From the NCBI GenBank assembly GCA_034687125.1, contig JAQGBZ010000164.1, forward strand, positions 62,001 through 126,000: 64,000 bases of DNA, given 5' to 3'. Shown here piece after piece: positions 48,801-61,309 of the stretch. Position numbers and translations under genes: made by a program. The notes under the pieces are model-generated. The model was not told where the DNA came from. It ran no database searches and saw nothing but the letters and a program-made list of their open reading frames with translations. Source of the stretch: Neelides folsomi (lineage: Eukaryota > Arthropoda > Collembola > Neelipleona > Neelidae). The stretch's first letter is position 1, and every line of letters starts with the position of its first letter.

Positions 48801-51800
48801 TAAGAATTAAACTAAATTGAATTATATAAGATTAATTATACTAGGGATGTAACGAATACGAATATTCGCTTCGTATTCGCTTCGTTTCAATTTTACTATT
48901 CGTTACTATTCGGCGAACACTTGTTTCTCTTAATTTTATTGTGTAAAACTACGTTTTCGGTGAATAATTTACCATGTATCTCAATTAAAATGCTTAATCA
49001 ACCTTATAAATACAAGAAAATATCTTCGACGATTGAATTTGGTAGATTTCTAGCAATCTCGCCATCCTAATCAAACTAATAATGATTTCATTAAAGAAGT
49101 TTATCAAATTAATCATCTCGATCTCGTACAAATCTAACGATTTTGAATTTTAATTATTGATTTAAATGATTTTAAAAAAGTTTTAAATGTTAGTGCACAA
49201 TAAAATATAGAGAAAATTCCCGAATTATTAGGCGAATATTCGTACAAATAATTAGTATTCGCTTCGTTTTCGTATTCTATTATTCGCCGAATAGCAAATA
49301 ATCCGGCTTGGTTACATCCCTACTACCTATACATCTTTAAATATTCCTAAGAATTTGCTATTTAGGGATTATACTCCAATTATAGAGTAGGTCCGAGAAA
49401 TAAAATGCATTAATTGTATACAATAATTTATAATTAATTTAAGCTTCAATAAATTGATAATTCATATTATAATATAAACATTAAAAATTGGACGATTTTC
49501 TTGACCTTATGACATATTTGTGAGGTTTGATAAATTGACAGTTGTGTATTCAATAAATCATAAATCGATAAGCCGCCTACGTGTTAAAGATAATAAAAGA
49601 ATTTTAAAGAAAACAATGAAAGTGAAAATAGCTAAATCAAGTGATGAATGTAAGTTATGTAAGCGATGAATGAAATTTAAAATTTATATAAAGTCAGATC
49701 TGGCGGACTGACGGTGACGGCCGACGGCCTATCGACATTGTCGGAGAAAGTTGCTTATATGTGCAGTTATTTGTTAATGTGGAAAAAGAATGGCAAAACA
49801 AATCGTGGGGTTAAATTTAAATTAATTTTAAACCACATTTCGGCCTTTGGCTTTATAGCGTTTGAACTTGAATGAAATGTGGAACACGATTAACACGATT
49901 TTGTCAAAAAAGTGAACAGATAGCGATTTTTTAAGTTTTTGAACACGATTTTTCTTGTAGTAAGTTTTTTCATTATCATGCATCGTGAGATTCGGGAGGA
50001 TTTGTAGGCTCAATGGCTAAATTTATCAACATTTTTTTCAATCAACTTACAGCTAGGATTTTGGGAAGCTGGCGAAATATTTTTGGCAGGAGTTCTTGAA
50101 TCTCTTTGTTTTGGTAAATGATAGGTTGAGGGATTCAAGGACAATTAAGATATTAAGAGAAAAACGTCTTGACTTCGATCTTGACTTTTAATGCTTCACT
50201 TCTTTTTTTATTTTCACCCGTAAAAACAGATTTATCAAAATTCTTAACCCTTTTAAACTTTGTCAACGTCATGATTATTTTCTCTTTGGCCGGCATTTTA
50301 AAAAATAATAAGAATTTAATGAATTTATAAAAAATCAGAATAAATAATTGAGATCAAATGACGTTTGCGGTGGACTTTTTTAACTGAACGTTTCTTTCTT
50401 AAATTTTTAGGAAAGATTTGCCAGATGGTGAAAAGAAGTCGAATGCCCAAATAGACGAAGTTAGGTCGAGATTACTTGCGAAAGAAACAGAATTAAGTTT
50501 ACTCCAAGCCGACATCAACGCTATTTCCATTGATAGGGATAAAAAGATTCAAGAAATCGAAGGTAAAATTTCAAGTACGACAAATTAACAATTAACATCT
50601 TTTTCCTTAAAATTTTTCTCTCTGATTGATTATTTTATTTATTTTTAAATTAGCTTACGTAATGACAGTAATGAATTAAAACTGATTTTGTGTCACAGGC
50701 CTTAACGCACAGTTGAAAGAAGCAAAGGAGCAAAACGATAAATCTTTACAGAAACTTCAAAAGTATGATTTGGAAATTGGAGAATTAAGGCTGAAAAATA
50801 GTCAAATTGACTCAACAGGAAAAGGAGGTAATTAAATAACATTAAATGATTTAGGTATTAACCCAATTTAAAGTAATTTAGCATAAAATTTTATTTAAAT
50901 TAAATAGCCATTTTTAAATTTACATTATTTAAATTAAAGGTAATGGATCCTCTAAAGATGATCATTCGAGTAGAGAAGCAGAATTGGAAGCCAAAGTGAA
51001 AGAGCTTGAAGAACGAGTAAAAGAATTGGAAGCCGAGCAAAAGAAATTGATCGAAGAGCGCAACGCTGTTGATGCAGAAAGAGACGAAGAAATGCGAGCA
51101 CTTCAAAATGTTCTCGACGACGCTTTAGAAGATAAAATTAAATCACAAACGAAACATGAGCGGGAATTTGAAGATTTCCGATCAGCATGTTCCTCCCAAG
51201 AAGCTCAAAAAATGGACGATTTTGAATGGAAGTTGCGGCAAATTGAACAAACATCCAAGAAGAAACTACAAGATAAAGATAAACAAGTACTATTGAATTC
51301 AATTAAACATTAAATTTAAAATCACATAATTAAACTGTAGTTAATTATAGTTAAATATTATTCAATTTACTACTTTAGCTTGAAGAAAAGATGAAAGAAG
51401 TGAAGGCGGAATTGGAAAAGGAAATCAAAGCCGATAAAGAAAAGCTATGCCAAGAAAAAACCAATTTGGAACTTCAAGTGCGAAACGTAAGGGCCAAGAA
51501 ATAAATAAATAATCTTTCTCAATATTGAATCTAAACACAAAAATGAGGAATTTTTATTTATTTGTTGATCTACAGCTCGAACATCTTAAAGCTTATGAAG
51601 TAGAAGTTATCCAACTTAGAGGTATTGTCAGTATTATCCAAAAAGATATATTTAAACTGTTTTAATATCATTTATTTCATGTTTTATTTAACATTTAAAC
51701 ATTTTGAACGTAATTTCAGGAGTAACAACAGAACAGGAAAAATCATTGAAAGCCACTTCAAGGCAATTAGAACATTACAAATTCAATGAGAAAATCATCC

Positions 51801-53596
51801 AAGATGATCTTCAGGCTCTGAGAAATTTATTAGCTAAAGAAAAGAAGTCATTAGAAGGTAAAAACTAAATATAACATATTACCCAGCCTTTTAAAATTTT
51901 AAATATTTTTTATTCTTTCGTTCATTATTACATAAGTAAAATTAATTATTGGTTAAAAAGCACTTCAAGCAACGCATAAATTACGTCTGGAAGTTCAGGA
52001 AGAGAACATGAAGACGAAAACGGATAAGCAAATCAAAGACCTCAACACAAAGGTTTTTAATTTTAATTGTTCAATTTTTCTCTGCTTCTTATTCTTTTTT
52101 ATTTTTTTCTTTCTTTCATTTTGCTCGGGCCGTGTAGAGGAGGAATGACAAAGGCCGGAAGTCAATTTTCACTCTTGTTCATTTTTCTCAAGAGGATTTT
52201 TAAAACGTTTTTCAGTGTGAGGATCGACTAAGAACGGAACTCGCCCGTATGAAACTCGACCTACACCGGGAAAAGAACGAGGAGAAGACCAAGGCCGCTG
52301 AGGCCATGAAAGAACAAAAAGAGAGGGAATTCAACATCACCAAAAAACAATGGGAGAAGCAAAAGAAAGAATTTGAAGAACAAGTGAGACAAACACATTG
52401 AAATAATTGACCTAGTCCTTACTTATTTATCTCAAATATTTGAAATTTTAATCCCAATGTTAAAGAAAAAAATCTTAAGCTCAATGTTGAATATTTAAAA
52501 TAATTATTTTGGGTTAAATATAACAAGGCTTTAATATAACTGCTGAATTACAAACAGAAGAATTTACAATTTAATCATAAAATTATTTGAATTTCACGTT
52601 TACGCAGATCGCATTAGCCAAGAAGTCATTAGATCTTAAAAATGAAGAAAAGAAAAAGGAAATTGAAAAGATTTCAATCCAAGCTGACCGCGACGCTTGC
52701 GAATGGAGGCGAAAGTTAGATAAATTGAATTCCACTTTATCGGAAGAAATAGAGAAACTTAAAACCTCTCATACAAACCAATTAGGTTTTAAATATTTTC
52801 AACTCATTTTTTATTATAATTGTAAACACATTAGATATTTTTAAGGGATTTTAGCATTTTATATTTTAAATCAGAATTACTAAAGAAAATTCACGATGAT
52901 GAAAAAGAAGCTATTGAGAATGAAAAGCTTTCACTTGCCAGCGGAAAAGATTCTTTGGAAAAGGATAAAGAATTGTTGAAAAAAGAAAAAGAATCCCTTG
53001 AGATGGAAAAAGAAGCCCTTGAAGGGAAACTCGCCGAGTTACAATCAACGTATGAGAAGCTCAAAACCGGGCACTTAAATTCGCCTCCACGCCCCACTAA
53101 AAAACAAGTACTGCTTTTCACCGCCTTTTACATTTTTTATTGCTTTCTTTTCGCTTGCACTTCTCTTAAATATACTCTTAAATGACTAATTGTGAGTTTA
53201 ATTTTAAAAAAGTTTCATAAACAAATACAGAATAATATAATAATAAATAATATATATTACAAAATGGAATCATTTGTTTGGAACTTTAAATATTTGAAAT
53301 TTTAATTGATTTTTCTCTTATTTAATTTTATTTAATTTCTTAACTATTTAAATATCAATATTACAGATATTTTATTTTAGTCTCATTTTTTAATTTAAAT
53401 GTTTGAGCAGGTAGAATCGGAGGAAGAGTCGGAAGAAGAGGAATCGGAAGAAGAAGAGGAGGAAGAGTCTGAAGAAGAAGAAGAAGATGAAGAGGAGGAA
53501 GAAGATTCCAAAGGAACTTCAAATTCCAAAGAGAAAAAGGGATATGTGTCAGAGGAAGAAACGACCTCAGAGGAATGTGATTCTTCTGTTGAGTAA
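45889..53596 (+). CDS. Long coiled-coil protein with acidic C-terminal tail
   Basis: Twelve exons keep frame: 45889-45974, 50411-50562, 50699-50827, 50940-51286, 51379-51486, 51576-51621, 51720-51857, 51961-52052, 52216-52383, 52608-52785, 52875-53107 and 53411-53596; 620 residues. Heptad-like Glu/Lys-rich sequence runs from about residue 40 to 540 (LEAKVKELEERVKELEAEQK, for example), so an extended dimeric coiled coil is expected. The end is a run of Glu with Ser (about residues 559-592) before VSEEETTSEECDSSVE. Exon 1 is separated by a 4.4-kb intron. An alternative first exon at 48449-48759 has the same phase. AATAAA lies at 53975-53980. I do not recognise the family; a cytoskeletal or centrosomal scaffold is the usual role for such proteins, but that is inference. 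Confidence 0.82.
48449..48759 (+). CDS. Possible alternative first exon of the coiled-coil gene
   Basis: ATG 48449 opens MFNFLFKRTNKCENN and a Glu/Asp/Pro-rich frame (TCEEDSSSVQEDEELEIPQQ) of 103 codons. A GTAAAT donor at 48760 leaves two bases (AT), the same phase as exon 45889-45974, so it can splice to 50411 and give VVEMKDLPDGEKK. This isoform would be 695 residues. Without splicing, the frame ends at TAA 48761 as a 104-residue protein. The composition looks coding, but the exon is supported by phase only. Confidence 0.5.
48842..49322. mobile_element. hAT-like MITE in the large intron of the coiled-coil gene
   Basis: The ends TAGGGATGTAAC at 48842 and its complement at 49322 form the tips of longer imperfect inverted arms rich in TATTCGCTTCG and ATTCGGCGAA words. 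TAGGGATGTAAC-type tips are common in animal hAT MITEs. A clean 8-bp target duplication was not found, so the ends may be degraded. No coding sequence. Confidence 0.65.
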
Positions 53597-53980
53597 GCAA
53601 ACTAACAATTAAAAAATATTTATTTTATTTATTGTCATTTTTATTATATATTATGTAATCACCATCATTCTTTAACATTACATACAAGAGTATATTATAT
53701 TCTGCAACCATTTTAACCAGTCACCTGAAACTGCCAGTTTTAGCATTTCTAGTCACATTTAAAAATATTTGTTACATTTTAAAATACCTGTCAAGTTTAA
53801 TATTGTTCTTGATAATTATAGGATTTAAATTGACGTGATCCATTAATTAAAGAATGTTTTTGTTGAAAAATGAATTTGTAGATAAATTTTAGCAGAATGT
53901 ATGTAAATGTATGTAAATATAAAATGGTATTTTATTAAATATTTGTATTATTTAATTTATATAATTTTTGTTTTAATAAA

Positions 53981-55451
53981 TATTTATGTAGTATTTAATC
54001 AATAATTTATAAATTAATAATAATTCATTAATTTTGATATTCAATGATTTCAATTTTACAATGTGTTTGTCTCAAGTGCCTAAATGAGTGTACAGCCTGA
54101 GCCAGAGTTGAGAATCTTTTTTGTTTTATGTTCATAACTTATAGTTTAAACAAAGTTTAAACAAAAAAGATCCTCAACTCTAGCTCAGGCTGTATGTAGC
54201 AATGTTGAAAATCAATAATAAATCCACTAAAATATTTAAATGATAATTGGCCGCATTTGACAGTATAATAAATTAAAATTTAACAAAGTCGACGTTGTAA
54301 AGATGAAAATTGTGACGAAAAATAAGAGAATTTACGAATCCTTCTTTTTTATTTTCAGCTTGTCAAAATTCTCAATATCTCCTCTTATTCTCTACATAGG
54401 CGTCCCCCTGTTTTCCTTCTACCTATTAAAATTACAAATCATTTTTGTGTTAACTTGGGCCCTCATTGTCATTTTTGCTTTGTGCTCCTATGTTGTATGA
54501 ATTTTCCCTTTGAGTTATTTAGTAGGTAATTAGTAAAGTTGGATAATTAAAATATAGAACACATTTAAAGATTTTTAAAGTTTTGGGATAAATTCAAATA
54601 ATTATTTAGTTTAATTACATTTGCAGGAAATAGGAACAATATTGTACAACTTTATAAGACTTGACATTTTTAACGAATCCTGAACAATTTCCACCACTGC
54701 AATACATTTAATTAATTTCCAAAAGTTCCAAATCTTAATTAAAATCGTAATTTATGACTTGATTGATTAATAGAACTTTTCCCCTTTTCCCAGGAGCGAC
54801 GATGAATAGCGTGAGGGTTGTTGGACAATATTTCGCTTTAAACGCTGTTTGAATCTCACGGTCTTAATTTCAATATTTTGTTTAAAAATGAGATTAACTC
54901 GAAGCTTTCATTTAATTGAATGTTTTTTATCATTAAATTATACCATTTTATTATTTTAATCTTAAATCTATTCATTTTAAAGTGTCTTGTCAAATTATAA
55001 TTTGCCTTCGCATTATTTGTTACAATAGGTATGTTTTTATTATAATTAAAAAATAGTATTCGTAATATAGAAAGATTATTTTATTCGAATAAGACTACAC
55101 AATGAATTAAACCATTGAAGATACCTGATACGTGTAATTGTTAGATTATTTAATCCCTAAATCAACTTCCATTAACTTTTTCAACAATTTCCTTCATAGC
55201 TTTAATTAAATACTATATTTAATTATAAAAAAATTAATCCTAAAATTGCTCATTTGAATTTATTTAATTATTGTATCCAATTGTTTAAATTCCAAAATCT
55301 TCAAAATTTGTAAAATATCACGTCTTAATGAATTGTAATAAAAATGTATCAAAGCATCGTTTTCACAATATTATTTACTCCAGTTCAATAGCAATAACTT
55401 TAATATTTTAATTTCCTACATTAATAATTATATATAATTGAATGCAAAAAT
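53981..55451. other. Intergenic with a MITE and a weak hydrophobic ORF
   Basis: Between the convergent coiled-coil and receptor genes. A 65-residue hydrophobic frame at 54303-54500 (IIFVLTWALIVIFALCSYVV at its end) has no upstream support and is not called. The rest is AT-rich with no recognisable content except the element at 54093-54192. Confidence 0.45.
54093..54192. mobile_element. 100-bp fold-back MITE
   Basis: Two arms of about 37 bp begin CAGCCTGAGCYAGAGTTGA and are inverted copies with about three mismatches. They are flanked by TA (54091-54092, 54193-54194). The spacer is short and AT-rich. TA flanks and structure suggest a mariner-type MITE. Confidence 0.8.
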
Positions 55452-57522
55452 CTATTGCAAATAAACACCAAAGAAATGTTTTATACACCATGATTTGACT
55501 GCAGCCAAAGTGCACTCTAAAAAAATTGCAAAAACAGCAACAAAAGCTCCACATAAATAAATAATCAAAGCTCCTTGAACATCGCGGCTGTTGAGTTTTC
55601 TCGTTTTCGATTGTGTTGAAATTATATAATTCACAGCGTCGCGACAAGCCAGATTCTTCGGCCAATAAATTATCTTTAATTTTTCCATAAGACCCGTTGA
55701 CAACGCGTGTGAAATTCTTAAATTTATTAAATTAAGTCCCAATTAATGCTTTAAAATTTAAAATATTGAATATTCAAAATAATAACCAAATAGATGCAGC
55801 ATGTTGATGTTGATGTCCAAATTATAGATACAAAATATTTATACAGAATACAGATTATACAGATGCTTACTCGTAATTAAATACCGGTTGCATGAAACTA
55901 TTTTTTTGAAAAGCCAATGCGAATCCAACTGTGTAAAATGTTTCCTTCGCTATGGTGATTCTACATTTCTTCGTGGCGGCTAAATCATTCCCAATTGCCA
56001 CGTCCAAAAATGATTTTTCCTATTAATCCATTGCACAGACAAAAATTTATTTCATTGAAATAATCACGAAAAATAAAAAAATGGAAATATTATTTTATGT
56101 TAAATGATTAAATGAAATAATTCACTTTAATGAATGCGTGAGTTCCTGCTATGACTTTTTCAACTCCTTCATTATCAGTAGCAACAATATCCGTATCAGA
56201 TATTCCATCGCCAATAGCTTTGAAGACTCCAGAACTTGTTTCTGACTAATAATCAACATTTAATCAACATTACATTTTACTCAATCTTTAACAATCTTAA
56301 TAATTTTTTATTTAATTCAAATTTTCAGGATTAATAATATTTAGTTAAATCAGAATTAATAATTTTTAACTTGAAAAAGCGTTTGAAGAGCGGAATTTTG
56401 TCTAAATGTCCATTTGATAAAATCTTGCTCGCTCAGGTCTTTGAGACTTTGAATTGAATTTTTTAACCTGGGAACGGTCATATTGGAAGTGAGAATTCCA
56501 ATGTAAGTGTTTGCCAGTACAAGTCCGCTCACCCACCAAATGGCTATGAGAAATCTGGAAACTCCGCCTTTATTATGAGGTAGTTTAACACCTGAAAAAA
56601 TGTTGATTTAATATTTATTAATTGATCATTAAATAAATAAAATACTAACTCTCTTGAAGGATGGATCCAATAATGAACCAATAAACATCCACCATGTTCC
56701 GAACATTATTTCCTTTAATTTTTTCTCCAAACATTAGTAGGCTGAGCGTATGACAAAGATACATTGCGGGTCCCATGACAAGCAGCATAATACCAAAGAT
56801 TATCCAAACTTTTTTGCTCCATGGGCGGATGAGCATTGTTAGCTTTTGCCCTTCGGTTGGTCCCGGGATTAATATCCCTGTAGCTTCTTCGTGAAAAGGG
56901 CCGGAGAAATCTACAGCTTGAATGCGGTCATAAGTTACGGACAGTGCAGCGGCCCCAAGATCGGATTCATTCCTGTGGATTAATCCAACCAATCCGTTCC
57001 AACTCCCGTTTCGTTCTTTCGATCCCCAATTTCCGTCTGGAGGTAAGCGGATTTTCATACTGTGGAAATAAAATTAAATAATATTTAACATAAAATGATC
57101 ATTTTTATTATTTATAAAAAAGTGATTTATACCTTACCTGAAATTATATTTCGTTTGAAGTGAACGGAGGAAGTGAAAAATAACGCCATCAAATTCCGTA
57201 CCATTGATTACGAAAGAAAAGGGAGGTCGCTAATATAAAAAACAAATTATTTTGAAATGCATTAAAATTATATTTTGTTAGTTTATTTTGCACATTTCAT
57301 TAGCTTTAATATTTTACTAAAATTTACTTCAATTGTTACAACATTCAATTCCAGCGTATTTAAAAGTTTTTTAGCTTTTAAAATCTCAGCTCTAAAATTT
57401 TGAATTGGTGAAATTTCTTCAATTTCACTATTATATAATGGGAACTTAGTTGTGAATTGAGGCAGAGATTGAGCCCATACAAATAAAGATAGTAGGGTAA
57501 AATATTTTAAAATATTTGACAT
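55452..57522 (-). CDS. Ionotropic receptor / glutamate-receptor-like channel lacking the amino-terminal domain
   Basis: Seven exons: 57328-57522, 57138-57229, 56650-57059, 56371-56591, 56126-56245, 55871-56019 and 55452-55716; 483 residues. ATG 57522 gives a signal peptide (ILKYFTLLSLFVWAQS), then almost at once the ligand-binding half S1 (LNVVTIERPPFSF; SVTYDRIQAVDFSGPF with Arg141 at the glutamate-contact position). M1 is at about 180-199 (VWIIFGIMLLVMGPAMYLC), the pore at about 221-233, M3 at about 246-269 (NTYIGILTSN in place of SYTANLAAF), S2 in exons 4-7 and M4 at about 444-468. The short N-terminus is typical of arthropod divergent ionotropic receptors used in chemosensation. All junction phases agree. 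Confidence 0.93.
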
Positions 57523-58739
57523 TTTCCTAGACGTCTGAACTGCCCGAACTTTCAATTTAAGTTAGGTCGGGAACAAAAATAGTACTTCCCATTTTTGTTA
57601 TAGAATACAATAGACACACATTTGGAGATAAAACTAAAAAAATCACTAAGAAATGAATTGAACGAAATCTTTTCATTAGATTCGTCAATTTCTTCCTCTT
57701 CAGTTAAAATAAACATGTCAATTAGATTGATTTTTAAGCCAAATGAAAATTCAATATATCATTCGAAATTCAAGTTCAAACTGCTACACTTGTAATATTC
57801 AAATAAATTGTTTGGTCCATAAAAAATCATGCATATTTGAAACGTTGAACAAAGATTTACAAATTATAAATACATAATTGTAAAAATAAATAAGAATGCG
57901 TAAAAGATTTTTCTTAACCTTTTTATTCTCCAATCACCAATCACAATATTTTTCTATTCAATGAATATTTCAATATGGGATAACTCTAGGATAATAAAAA
58001 TATTCGCCTGAATATGAGTGCTAAACGGTACTGTGTAGGGTATTGAAGAAAGCAAGTTTCGTATTATGTACTCAATTGTATTATTTATTTTCAATAGAAC
58101 AATTCTTTGTTGGATGTAAAGAACATTTTGAGTTGAAGGTTGCGATGATATTCAATAGGATTATTATGATAATCATAACATCATCACAAATAAATAATAA
58201 ATTCCCTTTGTTGTTTAATATCCAACCGAACGAAATCAAATCGATTATTTTAACAATACCTACCGCTCAGACCTTAAATGTTATGAAAAAGTTGAAGAGA
58301 TGAAAGTATGCATGAAAAAGAAAAATTGGTAAAATTTTATTAATAATCTTTATTAAAGAAAGTTTAAATTTTATAAATAGACACACATCTTTTTACATTA
58401 CCATCCTCTCAAGACGCCGACCTGTATTTCGCGGGTTAGAATTTGTTTTAGATTTACTTTTTATATTGCTATAGATTATTTTTATGGTAATCTAATTCTA
58501 ATTCTAAAACACGGGAATGTCATTTACTCGGCGTCATACTCATACTCGGCGGCATTTACTCTCCAGAGTATTTCGATACCTAAGCGGGCCATACTCACGA
58601 AATAAAAGAACCTTTGACATTGTAGACTTTTATAATGCGCTAAATATAAAATTTTTTTAATAAAACCAAATTGAATGTTTAATAAAATTATTAAGTCCCT
58701 TTAAAAATTAATTATAATGTGCTCAAAATACTTACAACA
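57523..58739. other. Intergenic, no gene seen
   Basis: Upstream of the receptor gene. The plus-strand open frame at 58043-58303 has no recognisable features and is not called. Confidence 0.45.
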
Positions 58740-58834
58740 ATAAATGAAATTTTAAATCTTAAAAGAACATTTGACTAAAGCGCTGATTAGAAAAAACAGA
58801 AACAGGCACTTAAATCAATCCAACATTGAAGCTG

Positions 58835-59608
58835 ATGAAAGGAGAATGCAAAATAGAATTAATAAGAAAAATCATCGATCTTAGTTAACTCTAGATGTAC
58901 GTCAACAAATTCAGTATATTAACACTCAACTCCAGAGAAGGATTAGAGTGAGGGAAAATGAAGAAAAGGAGAATAGACAATTGCAAGAATGTAACAAAAG
59001 AACAATAAACTGAACAAACGCGCATACACACGGTTTAGGAAGAACTGCAAAAGGACAAATGAGAATAGTCCATCAGCACAACTTAGGTGAAATGGATCAA
59101 TTATGTCGATTCTACCAAACTCCATTTTCGTTACGAAATTTCAAATGGTGGTATTTATTCAAGATGTTACAATGGAGGAAAATTCAAATTGGAACTTCCA
59201 CAATTTCCTCAAATGTTAAAAAAAATTATTCGTTTTGAATAATCCAAAATCCAACAATTTCAAAAAAAAAATTCGAAAGTTCAACAATGCTTAAGCATTT
59301 GCATCAATAGAAGAAAAATCTATCAGCCAGGAGGTGTTGGATCTTTTTGTTTCAAAATATCAGGATAAATTTACCATAACACGTCGGTTTCTGTACAACC
59401 ACGACCTGGAGAATCACCAAAGTATGCTCAATTATATTTTATTGACCCAGAAGAAGCGATACAACATCGTGTTTTGAATTAATACAGCAACGCATGTGAT
59501 TCTGTGACAATGTAAGAATTAACTGAATTTATGATGCAACACAATCGCTTTGCACAATCATTCAAAATGACGAAAGAACTTGAAGATGAAGCAAAAAGAT
59601 TAGGAGCC
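58835..59608 (+). pseudogene. Helitron-like N-terminal domain remnant
   Basis: Broken frames carry a consistent series of Helitron motifs. HNLGEMDQLCRFYQTPF starts near 59076. In a shifted frame come GGIYSRCYNGGKFKLELPQF and later PGGVGSFCFKISG, then PRPGESPKYAQLYFIDPEEA and MMQHNRFAQSFK near 59530. Together they match the Helitron_like_N region upstream of the Rep/helicase domains. Several stops and at least one frameshift show it is dead. Rep HUH and helicase parts are absent. Confidence 0.8.
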
Positions 59609-59860
59609 AGGCCTTTGGTGATCAGCTTCCGCAAATCCGCTTCCGCATCCGCTTTTCTATTTAGCGTTTCCGATTATCAAAAATGCAAAAGCGTAAACGC
59701 GTATTGCAAAATGCGGATGCGGAATGCGGAGAAAGAGTTAAAATAATTGCAATAGGAATATCAAGAGAACAACTTCGCTTTTAAAATGCGGAGTTTCCAC
59801 AAATACGCTGATTTTTAAAGGAGCCGTTTTCTCGCATCCGCTTTTAATTTAAATCTTCCA
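59609..59860. repeat. Cluster of inverted CGCATCCGC-type repeats
   Basis: Short words such as TTCCGCATCCGC and the complement GCGGATGCGGAATGCGG recur in both orientations within about 250 bp right after the Helitron fragment. Such subterminal repeats occur in hAT-type MITEs; the ends and target duplication could not be fixed. Confidence 0.45.
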
Positions 59861-60061
59861 AAAGTTAATGTTTAAGAATAATTAAAGTTTATAAGCATCT
59901 TTTTCTCCCGTTAAAAGAAGACTTTTCTAAACAAAATGGTAAGTTAATATTATAAAAATATAACATATTTGATTAAATATTTATAACTTAATACATATAT
60001 CATATCATTGTTTGTATTTATGAAAGGAGGGAAACTTTTATGATACTGACGAAGAGGAAAA

Positions 60062-60590
60062 ATTTTGATTTTGTTGGGATTGAATACAAGCGTCGTTTCA
60101 GATTATGAACTAACGAAACGGAAATGATACTTACAAGAAATGTCCAACAATTGTTTTACAACAGCGGAAAAAACAAACCACTTTCTCCTCGTCAACAACT
60201 TTTTACGGCTCTACATTGGTACGGAACAAGACAACAACATCATGTTATTGTTAATACTTATGGTTTAATCAAATCAACAATCCAGAGAATATTAATACAA
60301 GTGACCGATGTAATCGTTGATGTTCTTTTTCATGACGTTGTTCGATTCCCTACAAAAATGGAACAAATACGGATGGAATTTCTGCGACGAGTATTTCCCT
60401 CGACTTATGGTGCAGCGGACTCGGCTTATCCATTAAGACCGTGGTTAATGACTCCCATCAACAACCAAATTACGAAGAACGGATTGAAAGATTTAATCAA
60501 GCTCTAGCAAGAACAAGACTATATATTGAATGCGAATTTGGCGTTCTTAAGAGAAAGTTCCCATGTCTGAATTGCAAATGCTAATCTGGC
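60062..60590 (+). pseudogene. PIF/Harbinger (HARBI1-like) transposase remnant
   Basis: The frame from 60124 reads LSPRQQLFTALHWYGTRQQH, a helix-turn-helix region (IVNTYGLIKSTIQRIL), then jumps from MEFLRRVFPSTYG straight to AADSAYPLRPWLMTPI. The block with the first catalytic aspartate has been deleted. A frameshift near 60465 puts EERIERFNQALARTRLYIE and CEFGVLKRKFPCLN in another frame. Order and motifs match HARBI1-type DDE transposases. Dead copy. Confidence 0.8.
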
Positions 60591-60675
60591 CGGAATCTTT
60601 CCGTGTAAAATATAACAGGACTTTTATAATGAAAATTTTTCGTTAATTAATTAACTCCAAATAACCAAAATAATT

Positions 60676-60843
60676 ATGTCCAATTCGGTCCAAGATGTCT
60701 TCAGCCTAGACGGTCGTAACTCAAAATCTTATCAAGAAGTCTGCTTTTTGAAATTGGAAATTGATCCTAGCCCGGTAGACCTTTGGACGTCTTCTAAATT
60801 CCATTACATCTTCATCTTCAGAGTATGTTTCGATTAAGGCCAT
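60676..60843 (-). pseudogene. Second Harbinger-type transposase fragment (N-terminus, opposite strand)
   Basis: From ATG 60843 on the minus strand the frame reads MEFRRRPKVYRARINFQFQ, ADFLIRF and AEDILDRIG, interrupted by TGA and TAG. This resembles the N-terminal segment of HARBI1-like transposases. It lies opposite to the plus-strand fragment, so it is a separate insertion or a rearranged piece. Confidence 0.5.
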
Positions 60844-61309
60844 CTATTTCACAATTTTTATCATCAATTTTCATATTTTATTGCTGCTAAAAAGGTACTA
60901 TTTAATATTGGTTAATTAACATTAATTAATATTAATAATAAAGTTCTCACCTTATCAAAAGCTTCTCAGATGCCCAAACTATAAGATAAAGATGAAAAGC
61001 TAATTTAAAGTTAATTAATTATACTTTAATTACACCAATTAAAAACTTCCCGGAGTGTTGAGAGATTTTAATGAGGTTCCGAAAAGTTTATGCAGTTATA
61101 GTTACAATCCGAAAATCAAACTCCGAAAATAGATCCATGGTAAGACGAAACGGCGATTTTTCCTTTGAGCCACTCGGAATCCGGACTCCGATTATGGGAC
61201 TCCGGCTCCGGTTCCCATAAGACCAAACGGTCACCGGATTCTCGGATTCGGCATAACCCAAGTTGATAATGGCTTCTGGCCCGAAATGTGTCTGAAGGTC
61301 ATAGTTATG

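Noticed and set aside
54303-54500. 65-codon hydrophobic plus-strand frame
   Set aside because: Hydrophobic codons are expected in T-rich DNA; a possible acceptor inside it has no upstream exon partner.
58043-58303. 86-codon plus-strand frame
   Set aside because: No motif and Ile/Asn/Lys-rich composition typical of AT-rich noncoding DNA.
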